Assembly: GCA_020883125.1 (NCBI GenBank)
Contig: JAHREW010000007.1
Span: 49,365 to 113,364 of the forward strand
Direction of reading: 5' to 3'
From: Microcoleus sp. CAWBG506
GTDB lineage: Bacteria > Cyanobacteriota > Cyanobacteriia > Cyanobacteriales > Microcoleaceae
Length of the DNA stretch: 64,000 nucleotides
Below, one piece after another: positions 40,968-49,969 of the stretch; the stretch's first letter is position 1, and each line of letters begins with the position of its first letter. Under the pieces are notes generated by a model, which ran no database searches, was not told where the DNA came from, and was given only the letters and a program-made list of their open reading frames with translations. A program made the translations under genes and the position numbers.

Positions 40968-42212
40968 TTATTTCTGGGGATTACGAGCATTCAGGCGATC
41001 GAAAATCGATCGCGAAATTGCCGGAAATATGGTTTCATCCTTGGCATAGGCCGCATCGTCAGCGAAAACGACTAAGATATAAATCGCTCGATCGTCTAAA
41101 GTCCTGACAAACGCCACTTCGCTGCGACACTTGGAAGTATAACCCACTTTAGAACCAAAATAAATATTAGTTGGCAAAGATTCCCCAAGAAATCCCTGTA
41201 TCGAGTTACTAGGGTCATTTTTCCAAGCCTTGGGGTCTAAATCTCGCGTCAGCAAGTAAGCCATTTTGCGGCTGGCGATGCTGGAAACAGCTTGTCTGGT
41301 ATAAATTTCATACATTAATCTGGCTCCTTGATCGGTAGTTACTTGATTGCGAATGGGCTGGGCAGATTCCCCTTGCAACTGCAATTCCCGACCTGTAGGC
41401 TGTTCTTGATTTAAATAATATATTGGATAATTTTTGGTGGTTAAACTAATATTTTCATAGCCAGATGACTGAAAAAATGTATTAATTTGATTCCTTTTTT
41501 TGAGCCAACTTTCCCAGCTTTCTCCTGTGAGTTTTTCCCCAGATTCTGTATCGGTAATTTTGTCTAAAATCCGGCTAGCTGCGTCGTTGTTGGAAATACG
41601 AATCATTTGTTCTAGATCGGAAGTAAAAGCCGATTCTTTTTCAGAGATCCTGCCTTTTTCCATGGCTGAGTAAAAGGCCGCCATCCAAAATAATTTAGCC
41701 ACGCTAGCGGGAAATCTCAGGGTTTGATTTTGATATCCGGCGAAGGTGTGGGCTTGGGAATTGCTGACATCCAGCAAGCTAATTGATAGTGGTTCTACGG
41801 GTAATCCTTTGGCGGCAGCAATCTGCACTGCTTCATCAACAATCACTTGCAATTCCTGAGAATAAACTGGATTGGGCGGTGTTTTGATATTGTAGGTGAA
41901 GCTACTATCGGAATTGGAGTCTACTACATTTTCCGGTGTGGAAATTGTCGGTGGGGCGATCGTCTCTTGAGGTGAGATTACAGGCGGTTCCATGGGACGA
42001 CGACCTCTAAATGGTAGTGTCACGATCCAACCGATGGCGATCGCCCCTAGAATTAAATACAGAATATTGCGATATTTTAACCGATCCCAAGTCGTTCTCC
42101 GTCGGCGACGGGAGTTGACTGGACGCTGATTAGTTGGGCGTCCTGGGCTGGTGCGTCCTTTGGTGGTTGGGCGTCTGGGGGAGATAGGGCGGCGGCGTCG
42201 GTCTACTTGCAT
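40968..42212 (-). CDS. Membrane-anchored beta-lactamase-like serine hydrolase
   Basis: The 414-residue protein has a very arginine-rich cytoplasmic N-terminus (residues 1-45), one membrane span (about 48-66) and a periplasmic class A beta-lactamase-like domain. The S-x-x-K motif is S170-V-A-K173 in FPASVAKLFW, SxN is SNN in RISNNDAASR, and the third motif is degenerate (SKVGYTS). It is a paralogue of the hydrolase at 14141-15079, with membrane anchoring added. It is divergent from a DUF1460 gene with an NlpC/P60-like fold. A role in peptidoglycan metabolism rather than resistance is the likely reading. Confidence 0.82.
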   Translation of the reverse strand: MQVDRRRRPISPRRPTTKGRTSPGRPTNQRPVNSRRRRRTTWDRLKYRNILYLILGAIAIGWIVTLPFRGRRPMEPPVISPQETIAPPTISTPENVVDSNSDSSFTYNIKTPPNPVYSQELQVIVDEAVQIAAAKGLPVEPLSISLLDVSNSQAHTFAGYQNQTLRFPASVAKLFWMAAFYSAMEKGRISEKESAFTSDLEQMIRISNNDAASRILDKITDTESGEKLTGESWESWLKKRNQINTFFQSSGYENISLTTKNYPIYYLNQEQPTGRELQLQGESAQPIRNQVTTDQGARLMYEIYTRQAVSSIASRKMAYLLTRDLDPKAWKNDPSNSIQGFLGESLPTNIYFGSKVGYTSKCRSEVAFVRTLDDRAIYILVVFADDAAYAKDETIFPAISRSIFDRLNARNPQK

Positions 42213-42367
42213 TACAGTGGTGTGGTATCAAACTCGCAGGATCAGTGTATAATGAGGCGGCCTCTAAATGACAAATGTGTCGATCGACTCAGTTTTTGCC
42301 AGTTTTCAATGTTTTATGGGCTGATTGATAGTTCTGGTAATTGTAAAAATCTCAGGATAGCACTCCG

Positions 42368-43537
42368 TTGAAACAACATCCATTGAAAAATATGAGAAAT
42401 TTTTGGGGGCTGGCTGTTTTGGGATTAACAATAGTTGGCGTTAGTAATTCTTTGATACCTTCGGTTGTGGTATTTGTCCCCCAATCTGCTGCTGCTGAAC
42501 CTATTGTCCATCTACAAACAGCCAGACGCAACGCGGATCTGTCGCCAGAGTTTACAGAAGCAAGCCCAAATGTGGATGTAACAAACCAGCCAACTATTTT
42601 CAGTAGCAGTAGTTGGTTTTGGGAATTAAAAAATTTACCCCAAATTTCCTACACTCAATTGCTTGACTTGTTGGTCAGACAACCTGAACCCAATCATATT
42701 ACTACAGAAACCGTTGCACATCCTGAAGACATAGCAGGTTTTGAGCGGGTTGTAAAGTATGCAAAACAACAAAATTTGCCCGATCGCCCCATGGGAGAAA
42801 TTGTACAGGCGATCGGCAATTATTTTCTCGGTCAACCCTACGCTGAGGGTTTGTTAGATAAATCCGGGACCGAAAAATTAGTCATCACTTTAGACAAGTT
42901 TGATTGCGTCTTATTTGTCGAAACTGTACTGGCGATCGCACGGGGTGTCGCCGCCCAAGATTACGATTATCCAAATTTTGTAAATAGGATTGAGTCCCAG
43001 CGCTATTTAAACGGTAAAATCAACGGTTATTGCAGCCGCTTGCACTATTTTTCGGAATGGATCAATGACAATCAAAAACGCCAAACTGTAGAAAATATCA
43101 CAGCCAAGTTGGGAGGAGTACCTCTTGATAAAAAACTCAATTTTATGAGTCAGCACCGCAGCAGTTATCCCCAAATGCGGCAGGATGAAGCTACTTATCA
43201 GTGCATTGTTAACATAGAAACTGATTTGGCTAAATCTACAGTTAATTACATCCCAAAAAATCAGATTAAAAATATTTATTCTGATTTAAAACCAGGGGAT
43301 ATTGTGGCGGTAGCTACGGATGTGAAAGGATTGGATGTCACCCATACTGGCTTGGTTTATCGAAATGCGGACGGGAATCTGGGTTTGATTCATGCTTCGC
43401 CGGCGGGACAGGTGGTGGTGGCTTATGACTTACATCGATATATTGGTCGGGTGGAAAGTGCGATCGGGATTGTGGTGGCTAGGGCGATCGATCCGAGGGA
43501 AAATGGAGTCAGATTAAACGAACCGCGAAGGCGCTAA
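42368..43537 (+). CDS. DUF1460 family protein, amidase-like cell-wall enzyme
   Basis: The 389-residue protein has an N-terminal hydrophobic signal segment (FWGLAVLGLTIVGVSNSL) and a DUF1460 domain, an NlpC/P60-like papain fold linked to N-acetylmuramoyl-L-alanine amidase activity in characterised relatives. The likely nucleophile is the Cys in KFDCVLFVETVLAIARG, with His in VTHTGLVYR and the following LIHASPAGQVV. The first codon of this reading is TTG; an in-frame ATG at 42392 is an alternative. Its 3' end, including the stop codon, lies in the first copy of a 115-bp tandem duplication. Confidence 0.85.
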   Translation: MKQHPLKNMRNFWGLAVLGLTIVGVSNSLIPSVVVFVPQSAAAEPIVHLQTARRNADLSPEFTEASPNVDVTNQPTIFSSSSWFWELKNLPQISYTQLLDLLVRQPEPNHITTETVAHPEDIAGFERVVKYAKQQNLPDRPMGEIVQAIGNYFLGQPYAEGLLDKSGTEKLVITLDKFDCVLFVETVLAIARGVAAQDYDYPNFVNRIESQRYLNGKINGYCSRLHYFSEWINDNQKRQTVENITAKLGGVPLDKKLNFMSQHRSSYPQMRQDEATYQCIVNIETDLAKSTVNYIPKNQIKNIYSDLKPGDIVAVATDVKGLDVTHTGLVYRNADGNLGLIHASPAGQVVVAYDLHRYIGRVESAIGIVVARAIDPRENGVRLNEPRRR

Positions 43538-43709
43538 GAACGCGAAGGAAGAGAGAGAAGAGATTGATTAAGATGTTGTTCTTTCTTCGCGCGATAGGGC
43601 GATCGATCCTAGGCAAAATGGAGTCAGATTAAACGAACCGCGAAGGCGCTAAGAACGCGAAGGAAGAGAGAGAAGAGATTGATTAAGATGTTGTTCTTTC
43701 TTCGCGCTA
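43481..43709. repeat. Tandem duplication of about 115 bp at a gene end
   Basis: Two near-identical copies, starting at 43481 and 43596, contain the last 18 or so codons and the stop of the DUF1460 gene plus downstream DNA. The copies differ at only a few bases (CCGAGGGA against CCTAGGCA near the start). Inside each is the CCGCGAAGGCGCTAAGAACG segment that also recurs, reversed, near 46130. Confidence 0.92.
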
Positions 43710-43744
43710 TGATGGTGTTTGCTGTTGAATGCTCAAATTTGATG

Positions 43745-45076
43745 TCAATTGACAATTTCGCTACGAGATACTTTACTATTTCTCGCAGGATTTGCTGTTA
43801 GTTCGGGCGGTGAGGCTGGAACTGCTCCCCATTCACTCAAAAAGCCTTTTAACAAGACTTCTTGTTGAGTGCGCAATACCTCGACATTAGTGCCTCCATT
43901 CATAATTACAAACCAGACTGTTTGTTGTTTCTGGGTTGGTAATGCTCCCCCTAAAGCACTGACATTATCCAATGTTCCTGATTTGATTACTGCTAGTTTT
44001 GGCAAGGGTCTTTCTGACAGTATCCCTTTGTCTTTTCCTACTACGGTTAAAACATCGGCAACTGTCATATTATAAGGTTGAAGATAGCGTTCTAATGCTA
44101 AAAATAAACCGCAGGCGGCGCGAGGTGAAATCCGGTTGTCTTCGCTTAAGCCGGAACCGTTGACAAGTTGAATTTCTGCGGGGGGCACTCCTGTTGCTGC
44201 TGCTGCTTGTTGGGCGACAATTTTTGCGCCACCGACACTATCGGCTAACATATCTGCCATCAAATTGTTGCTGTACTGGTTCATTTTTTTGATGAGTTCA
44301 GCTAGGGGCAAAGAATAATGTTTAACTAAGGGTTTTACGCTGTCGGGGACTGCTGGCAAAACTTTGACTGTGCCCTCAATTGTTACTTGCGGTTTGGGGG
44401 TGTTTGGAGGCAGTGTTTGATATTGGGCTGCTGCTTCGGCAGACCAGATTTTGCTGTTCAATCCTTCTTTGAGCAGTTCTCCTGCTTTCAGGGGGTTTGA
44501 TTCAAAGTTCATGTAAAATTTATCTGCTATTATTAGGTTGCCAGTTACTCGTTTGATGCCTTTTTGATTTAAGGTGTTTCCTAGGGCGATCGCATCTTCC
44601 CACACAAAAAATGGATCTTGGCTTCCTTGGATAATTAAGTCGCCTTTTAATACGCCGTTTTCGATGTTTCCGGTTGTGCCAATTAAGGTGATAAATTCAT
44701 GTTCTGGTCCGAATTTTTCCAGGGCTGCGAGGGATGTTGCTACTTTGGTGATTGAAGCGGCGGGCAGAGGTGTTGTTCCTTGATGATTTGCTAGTAATGT
44801 GTTGCCTGATTGTATCCAAATTCCTTGGTTTTCTTTGGCAAATCCTTGGGATGTTAAGCTGTTGAGGTACTGTTGGATTTTGGTGTTTGTGGTGGTTGGC
44901 GGATTTTCGGCAGAGACTATTAATGGTCGATCGACTTTAATCGGCGATGGCGAAGCTGCGGTGACAGGAGTGGGAGATGAAAGTTCGGGGGATGGAGTGG
45001 CTGCACATCCACTCATCAGTGTCATTAGCGCGATCGACTTTAAATAGCGCGTTTTTAGGATTATTTGAATTTGCAT
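43745..45076 (-). CDS. D-Ala-D-Ala carboxypeptidase/endopeptidase (PBP4, S13)
   Basis: The 443-residue protein is a class C-type penicillin-binding protein of peptidase family S13 (DacB/PBP4). The N-terminus has a lipoprotein-like signal with LMSGC (Cys24), and the catalytic motifs are SITK in PAASITKVATSL, SNN in YSNNLMADML and KSG in VIKSGTLDNVSALGG. It should trim or cleave peptide cross-links in the periplasm. At 443 residues it is near the usual size. It follows, on the other strand, two further cell-wall genes, forming a peptidoglycan-remodelling group. Confidence 0.9.
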   Translation of the reverse strand: MQIQIILKTRYLKSIALMTLMSGCAATPSPELSSPTPVTAASPSPIKVDRPLIVSAENPPTTTNTKIQQYLNSLTSQGFAKENQGIWIQSGNTLLANHQGTTPLPAASITKVATSLAALEKFGPEHEFITLIGTTGNIENGVLKGDLIIQGSQDPFFVWEDAIALGNTLNQKGIKRVTGNLIIADKFYMNFESNPLKAGELLKEGLNSKIWSAEAAAQYQTLPPNTPKPQVTIEGTVKVLPAVPDSVKPLVKHYSLPLAELIKKMNQYSNNLMADMLADSVGGAKIVAQQAAAATGVPPAEIQLVNGSGLSEDNRISPRAACGLFLALERYLQPYNMTVADVLTVVGKDKGILSERPLPKLAVIKSGTLDNVSALGGALPTQKQQTVWFVIMNGGTNVEVLRTQQEVLLKGFLSEWGAVPASPPELTANPARNSKVSRSEIVN

Positions 45077-45112
45077 CAGCTTTTTTTAATAGGACTTACA
45101 CATAAATATCAA

Positions 45113-45179
45113 AGAAACCGGGTTGTTTACTCCTAGTTGAAGGCTCAGATTCAGTTTTTCCCTAAAAAACCCGGTTTCT
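45113..45179. repeat. Dispersed palindromic element, CCGGGTT arms, copy 2
   Basis: Sixteen-base arms beginning AGAAACCGGGTT and their near-complement flank 35 bases. The arms match those at 20446-20506. The element lies just upstream of the PBP4 gene start, so it is in or near its leader. Confidence 0.75.
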
Positions 45180-45289
45180 GCCAACCTGACTATTTATTGA
45201 ACCAATTCCCCATTCCCCATGACTGTTCAGGGGCAACCGGGTGTGGGATTGCCCCTACCAAAATTTGTGAAATTTCTCGATCGACTGGT

Positions 45290-45625
45290 CTATCCAGCCA
45301 AACTACCTATACTTAAGGGTACCATCTCGCCGTGCGTGGTCAGTCCTAATAACATCGGCTCATTGGGTCGGATCAATTTTCCTGTAAGGGCGCAGCGCTC
45401 CTCCTGCTGTGCTGTGGCATCAATGCTGGCTCGAATATCCGATCGCGAAAACATCTGGCGATACTCTCCCGATTTCTGCTGCACGTAATTCCACAGCAAA
45501 TCTCGAATCAACGCTTGATAGCCTTGATTTCCTGCCAGTTCTTTGAGTCTTTCTTTGAGATCCCTCTCCAGTCGAATGCTGGTAACTTCCATTTCGGTGG
45601 TTGAAGTTCTAGGTAGGGTATGCAT
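45290..45625 (-). CDS. Ribbon-helix-helix-like small protein
   Basis: The 111-residue protein has an N-terminal segment VTSIRLERDLKERLKELAGNQG followed by a helix YQALIRDLLWNYV, which fits the ribbon-helix-helix (CopG/MetJ-like) DNA-binding fold. The C-terminal half has two cysteines and GKLIRPNEPMLLGLTT, which I do not recognise. A ribosome-binding site (GGAG) sits at a good distance before the ATG. No toxin gene is next to it, so it is not clearly an antitoxin. Confidence 0.7.
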   Translation of the reverse strand: MHTLPRTSTTEMEVTSIRLERDLKERLKELAGNQGYQALIRDLLWNYVQQKSGEYRQMFSRSDIRASIDATAQQEERCALTGKLIRPNEPMLLGLTTHGEMVPLSIGSLAG

Positions 45626-46021
45626 ATTTTTTTCTCCGTGACGGGGTGGACATATCTGTAATATCAGTGTAGTATGTTTACAGCTAGATTTAAACCTCTC
45701 TTAGGACTTTCCGCCTTCTGTGAAATTTCTCCCCACCTACTCCACCTGTCAACCCAAGTTCGATCGCCCTTGCGATCGTCCCCAATCCTCACGATGCCTC
45801 GTCAGGACTGGATTTGTGGTGGTAACAGAAACGTCGTTGACTGGCGAGAGCCTGTTTAAAGGCAGTTATATTGGATTAGGACAAGTTGCAGAAATTAATC
45901 ATCACGACCTAGGCCGAGACGGTCTAGAAGTGGCACAGCCACAGGGAAATGTGCGAAGCGGGAGGTACTGCTAAACGACAGTACCAGGACAGGATGAAAA
46001 TTTGCCTTTAGCAGTTTTTCT

Positions 46022-46056
46022 AGCCCCCGCTTTCCACTAAGAGAAGCGGGGGCTTT
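46022..46056 (+). terminator. Strong GC hairpin with T tract
   Basis: Arms AGCCCCCGCTT and AAGCGGGGGCT form a perfect 11-bp stem with an 11- to 12-base loop, followed directly by TTT. It has the form of an intrinsic terminator reading rightward, although no coding gene ends just upstream, so a non-coding transcript may end here. Confidence 0.65.
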
Positions 46057-46114
46057 TGATGAGAAATGTGACAGATTCCCTGATATCAAATCCTCTCTTC
46101 ATCGTCCTGTATTA

Positions 46115-46195
46115 AACTCTCTCTTCTCGAACTTCGCGTCCTTCGCGCCTTCGCGGTTAAATCACCTGACGATACAACCGGAATTGATATTGATG
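46115..46195. repeat. Dispersed repeat, GGTTAAATCA family
   Basis: The segment with TTCGCGCCTTCGCGGTTAAA followed by ATACAACCGGAATTGATATT joins two words seen elsewhere: the first is the complement of the core of the 43515-43560 repeat, and the second is present at about 20589-20610. Confidence 0.6.
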
Positions 46196-46311
46196 TCTCA
46201 AATCTTAAATTGACTGACTTCGGGAACTAGCCAGAAAGGAGATTTCGCCAATGGTGGCGATAAATCTCATATCCCAATCCAACATCCAAAATTGATGAGG
46301 AGAAGCAAGCC

Positions 46312-46827
46312 ATGACCGTAGCAACTGATGTATTAAGGCAATCTGTAGTGGTGTTTTCTAAAAATTATCTGCCGATGAGCCGTGTCAACATCAAACGGGC
46401 GATCGTACTTTTAGTCACTGGCAAAGCTGAACCTCTAGATTTTACTACTGGCAATGGCTGGTTGGTGCGATCGCCCAGCACAGCGATTCATGTACCCGAA
46501 CACATCCGTTTAACTTTGGCAGACAGGGAACGTCTTTGGAAAGTGCCCCCGGTGAATCGCCGGGAAGTGTTGCGCCGGGATGGTCATTGTTGCCAATACT
46601 GTGGTAGTAACAAGCGTTTGACCCTAGACCATGTGATGCCTCGCTCCAAGGGTGGTTTGCATACCTGGGACAACGTGGTGGCTGCTTGCGAAGGCTGTAA
46701 TTCTCGTAAGGGCGATCGAACTCCGATAGAAGCTGGAATGCCTCTGCGGGCTAAGCCAAAGGCTCCCATGCACCCTACTGTTGCTTTTGCCGAAATGTTT
46801 TGGCATGAACATCAAATAGGTGAATAG
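46312..46827 (+). CDS. HNH endonuclease family protein
   Basis: The 171-residue protein has a well-formed HNH domain with a zinc ribbon: CQYCG (about residues 93-97), LTLDHVMPRSKGG with the catalytic His (about 104-116), WDNVVAACEGCNSRKGDRTP (Asn and the second Cys pair). The N-terminal half contains VFSKNYLPMSRVNIKRAI, conserved in this widespread cyanobacterial HNH protein. The cellular role is not known; it is not within a recognisable mobile element here. A GAGGAG ribosome-binding site lies upstream of the ATG. Confidence 0.9.
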   Translation: MTVATDVLRQSVVVFSKNYLPMSRVNIKRAIVLLVTGKAEPLDFTTGNGWLVRSPSTAIHVPEHIRLTLADRERLWKVPPVNRREVLRRDGHCCQYCGSNKRLTLDHVMPRSKGGLHTWDNVVAACEGCNSRKGDRTPIEAGMPLRAKPKAPMHPTVAFAEMFWHEHQIGE

Positions 46828-46999
46828 GGCAATGGGTAATGGGCAATGGGCATGGGGTATTTTATCTTCTGGTTATCAATTTTTCAGTTTTAATGTCTAT
46901 CCCGACGCCTTCCCCCACCCCCCTAGGGGGCGAGGGGGGTCAGGGGGGTTCCCGATTCCTGATTTCAAATTTTCAATTCCAAATTTTAAGGCTGTCAAT

Positions 47000-47398
47000 A
47001 TGCTGAAGTTGACTTACACTGAAACGGGCTTTAACCTAGAGCGTTTGGCTCAATCTCCCGAACAGTTGGTGGCGCTGCGAGTTGTGCTGGCTATGCGAGT
47101 TGGTCAAAGCATCAGCGTCGAACCGAGCACTGCGGCGTTTTTGCTGCCGGCGAATTTACCAGCGCTGTCTTTGCTAGAATCTGAAGTCCGCGCCGACGGC
47201 AGTGGTACGATCGCCCTTTGTGTTGCTGATGCTGAATATGTAGAAGTAAGTTTGCGCGGTACATGGATTGGAACTGAGTCTGAGGACGCTGATGGGGTGT
47301 TTGTGACGGTTCTGGGCGATCGTGCGGAGTTTTTGTTACTCAAACTCTGGCTGGAAACTCAACCTGTTAATTCGGTTGTCGAGGAAGTCGGCGATTGA
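47000..47398 (+). CDS. Conserved cyanobacterial protein of unknown function
   Basis: From the ATG at 47000 the product has 132 residues (MLKLTYTETGFNLERLAQSPEQ). I chose this start because the open frame upstream, from 46820, reads through low-complexity intergenic DNA with G runs. The protein is acidic and lacks membrane spans or catalytic motifs; it has RVVLAMRVGQSISVEPSTA and FLLLKLWLETQP. It follows the HNH gene by about 170 bp. I do not recognise the family beyond a vague memory of cyanobacterial homologues. Confidence 0.65.
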   Translation: MLKLTYTETGFNLERLAQSPEQLVALRVVLAMRVGQSISVEPSTAAFLLPANLPALSLLESEVRADGSGTIALCVADAEYVEVSLRGTWIGTESEDADGVFVTVLGDRAEFLLLKLWLETQPVNSVVEEVGD

Positions 47399-47442
47399 AA
47401 TTCAAGGCAGAATCCGCTTTGTTAAACCTACAAACGATGATT

Positions 47443-47538
47443 GTGTAGGGGCCGTGCCTTTCTTGGCCGGCCCTCCTCATCCAGGATTTTTGGATGTGTT
47501 TCAGGGATTGGGGTCGCCACTTTTTGCTACCCCTACAA
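47443..47538. repeat. TGTAGGGGC/GCTACCCCTACA-bounded repeat
   Basis: A segment bounded by TGTAGGGGCC and its near-complement CTACCCCTACA lies between two convergent genes. It is of the short palindromic repeat type found across cyanobacterial genomes and may help end transcription from either side. Confidence 0.5.
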
Positions 47539-47561
47539 GAGCAATGTTACAGAAGATACCA

Positions 47562-49667
47562 TCAGGGTGTATAAATGATATTGAAGTAAATCCCCGAATC
47601 TTGAAGATTGTCTCCGCGATCGCTAATTCTCACCAAAGGCAAAGCGTATTCTAAGCGGACATTCACTCGCGGTATCGGTTCCCAAAGTACACCCAAACCT
47701 AAACCAGCTAAAAATGTCTGATTGGTTAATTTATTAGGATTATTGGGAACATTCCACACTGTCCCAGCATCAAAAAAAGGTGCTAATTGAAGTTTCGGCA
47801 GACCCGAAGCATCTCTCTTTAAAGTAATCCTATCCTCAATAGAAAATCGAACGCCATTATCGCCCGAACGGACATTTTGGCGATAGCCTCGCAAAGATTG
47901 TCCTCCACCAATTACAAATTGCTGGGAAGACAACAAACTATTAGCTGATAACTGCAAGTCTGCTTGCACAATTAATAAATGTTGGTTGTTCAATCGCTGT
48001 ACCCGCTGCACTTGACCTAGCCAACTCAAAAATTGCCCGTCGGGTACAGAACCTTCGTTGCTGGTGGCATCAAACAAGCTAGTGCCGATCGTAAATTGCG
48101 ATCGCAGGGCCCACGCACCTTGAGGATCGCGCCGAATGTAGTCTTGTCCGAGTTTAATTGCTGTCGTAGTGCTGACACCGTTGGAGTCCGGGCCGATACC
48201 AAAAGGAGTCGGTTTCCCGGCCACGAAAGTGCGGCCTGTTTGATAAGTTAAACCCCCAGATAAGGCAAATTCTTCGATGGGCGATCGCACTAAGGGCTGG
48301 CGATAGCTAACTTCAAATAAATGGGATTTTCCTGATATATCAAAAGCGTCAAAAGGTGCTTGCACGATACTATTCCGATTCGGTGCAGCCCTCAGTTGCA
48401 AAGTACCATTCATCGCATTCAGCGGGATGCGGTAGCTAAAATCAAATACGTCTGAATCGCCGATCGATCGGTAGTAAGCAGCCGCCAGTTCATCGCCATT
48501 TCCGCTGATATTCCGGTGGCGTAAACTAACTCCCAACCTTTCAGAACCGACGCTGGGAGGCGAGTAATTGTCAATACTAACACTAGCTTGAAACGGATTA
48601 GCTTCCGAGACGCGAACGATGAGAATGCTCTCCCCCTCATTATCACCAGCACGCAGTCTAGCTTCTACATTGTCAAATAAAGGATCGACTCGCAGCAGGC
48701 GCAGTTGGTCTTCTAAGAAAGCTGTGCTTAAAGGCATTCCGGCACCGAGTCTAATCCGGCTGCGGATGTAAGCTGGATGCAATCTTTTAGTTCCTTCGAC
48801 CTCAATTTTGCTGAGTTTGCCTTCGATCACTTGAATCTGGACTACCCCTGCGGTGATAGTTTGGGGCGGTAAGACCGCTCTGGAGGTGATGTAGCCTCGA
48901 TTCAGGTAAATTTCAGTAATTTTGTCGGCGACCTGCTTGAGTTGTTCTAGGGTGGCAGAACGCCCCTCTAAGGGATTGACTAAGGCTTTAATTTCGTCGG
49001 GGCTTAAAATCGTACTCCCAACTACTTGAATTTTTTGAACTTGAATCAGATCCGAAGGTAGTGGATGGGGAAGTGGCTGTGGTGATGGTGGCTGAATTTG
49101 TGGCGGTGCTGCCGGAGGTTCTGGGGAAGGTGGCTGTGTGGGTTGCAAAAAGCGATCGCGATTTGGATCTGCCCCTGTCGGTGGCGCTGGCAAATTTCTT
49201 GGCTCTGTCGGTGAATTCTGGGCTAAAAAATTCAAATTTCGCTGATTTTGGGGCTGTAAATTATTGTCAATTTGTGGTTTTATGGCTGGCAAAATTGTAC
49301 TAGAGCCTGTATTTTTATTAATGGTCGAAATTGCCTCTAGCTCTTTTTTTGCTGTCAAATCCCCACTATCAATAGCAGTTTCATCGAGCTGGGAAATAGA
49401 TTCTTGTCTGTTATCTACTAGCTGGTTTGTGGCGGGCAATATATCATTATAAATATTTTCTTGAATGATATAACCCATATTCTGTATGCTTTCTACTAGC
49501 TGATCTGGTGCCTGTGTCCTGTTTTGTGAATTGGAATCTATGGCTGGCAACTGAGAAATATCGGCAGTTTGGGATCTAGCTGGATGGGCATAGGAGGGAA
49601 TCATTGAGACTGCACTTAACAGTGATGCCCCAACCCGAAACATAACAATATTGACAGTGTGGCGCAT
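47562..49667 (-). CDS. ShlB/FhaC/HecB-type outer-membrane transporter (TpsB)
   Basis: The 701-residue protein is a two-partner-secretion TpsB or related Omp85-superfamily transporter. It has an N-terminal signal (GASLLSAVSMIPSYAHPA), a Gln/Asn-rich region, a proline-rich linker (about residues 155-190), a POTRA domain (QVQKIQVVGSTILSPDEIKALV; LNRGYITSRAVLPPQTI; QVIEGKLSKIEVEG), and a C-terminal beta-barrel with the VGSERLGVSLRHRNISGNGD and GGGQSLRGYRQN blocks typical of ShlB. It should sit in the outer membrane and export a TpsA partner. No large TpsA adhesin is in the window; the adjacent DUF928 gene on the same strand belongs to the kind of locus in which cyanobacterial TPS genes occur. Confidence 0.9.
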   Translation of the reverse strand: MRHTVNIVMFRVGASLLSAVSMIPSYAHPARSQTADISQLPAIDSNSQNRTQAPDQLVESIQNMGYIIQENIYNDILPATNQLVDNRQESISQLDETAIDSGDLTAKKELEAISTINKNTGSSTILPAIKPQIDNNLQPQNQRNLNFLAQNSPTEPRNLPAPPTGADPNRDRFLQPTQPPSPEPPAAPPQIQPPSPQPLPHPLPSDLIQVQKIQVVGSTILSPDEIKALVNPLEGRSATLEQLKQVADKITEIYLNRGYITSRAVLPPQTITAGVVQIQVIEGKLSKIEVEGTKRLHPAYIRSRIRLGAGMPLSTAFLEDQLRLLRVDPLFDNVEARLRAGDNEGESILIVRVSEANPFQASVSIDNYSPPSVGSERLGVSLRHRNISGNGDELAAAYYRSIGDSDVFDFSYRIPLNAMNGTLQLRAAPNRNSIVQAPFDAFDISGKSHLFEVSYRQPLVRSPIEEFALSGGLTYQTGRTFVAGKPTPFGIGPDSNGVSTTTAIKLGQDYIRRDPQGAWALRSQFTIGTSLFDATSNEGSVPDGQFLSWLGQVQRVQRLNNQHLLIVQADLQLSANSLLSSQQFVIGGGQSLRGYRQNVRSGDNGVRFSIEDRITLKRDASGLPKLQLAPFFDAGTVWNVPNNPNKLTNQTFLAGLGLGVLWEPIPRVNVRLEYALPLVRISDRGDNLQDSGIYFNIIYTP

Positions 49668-49969
49668 AATTAATTGTTGCTGTTAAATAAATTTGTTTCC
49701 TGCTATATCGCACCAGCCCATCTTTGAAGAAGACGTTAGTGAAATATCTGTTCTGAGTTTTTACCCCCAAGTCCACACCTAAAATCTTGTTAGTGGCTTT
49801 AGGTGCTTGGGGAGGAGACTCTCGTGGAATATAGCGTTGCGCCAATTTTGAGCAACTGCTCGGATTTCACTTCAATCTGGCAGCTCACAGTCAGGACTTA
49901 TTTGAGAGTTCTACAAGTTTCACCTTTTGAACAAAAAGTTGGGTTTATTTTGGCTTGTCAAAATTTAAA

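Larger units (their letters stand above)
45626..46311. other. Long intergenic region with hairpin and repeats
   Basis: This stretch of nearly 690 bp has no supported gene. Short open frames between 45674 and 45974 show no family resemblance. From about 45950 to 46060 the sequence has a structured look, ending in a strong hairpin (46022-46056). From 46115 to 46195 there is a copy of the dispersed GGTTAAATCA repeat family. A decayed insertion sequence is possible but I could not support it. Confidence 0.5.

Noticed and set aside
45674..45974. Two overlapping frames that might be the tail of an IS200/IS605 TnpB protein or another transposase
   Set aside because: The position before a strong hairpin suggested an insertion-sequence end, but I could not match the residues to a transposase C-terminus, so only the hairpin and the unexplained stretch are reported.
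46312..46827. HNH gene as homing endonuclease or part of a group I/II intron
   Set aside because: No intron structure or reverse transcriptase surrounds it, and it resembles a widespread stand-alone cyanobacterial HNH protein.
49576..49845. Open frame of 89 codons overlapping the TpsB start on the same strand
   Set aside because: It overlaps the signal-peptide coding part of a clear TpsB gene in another frame and shows no family motif; its cysteine-rich look is chance.
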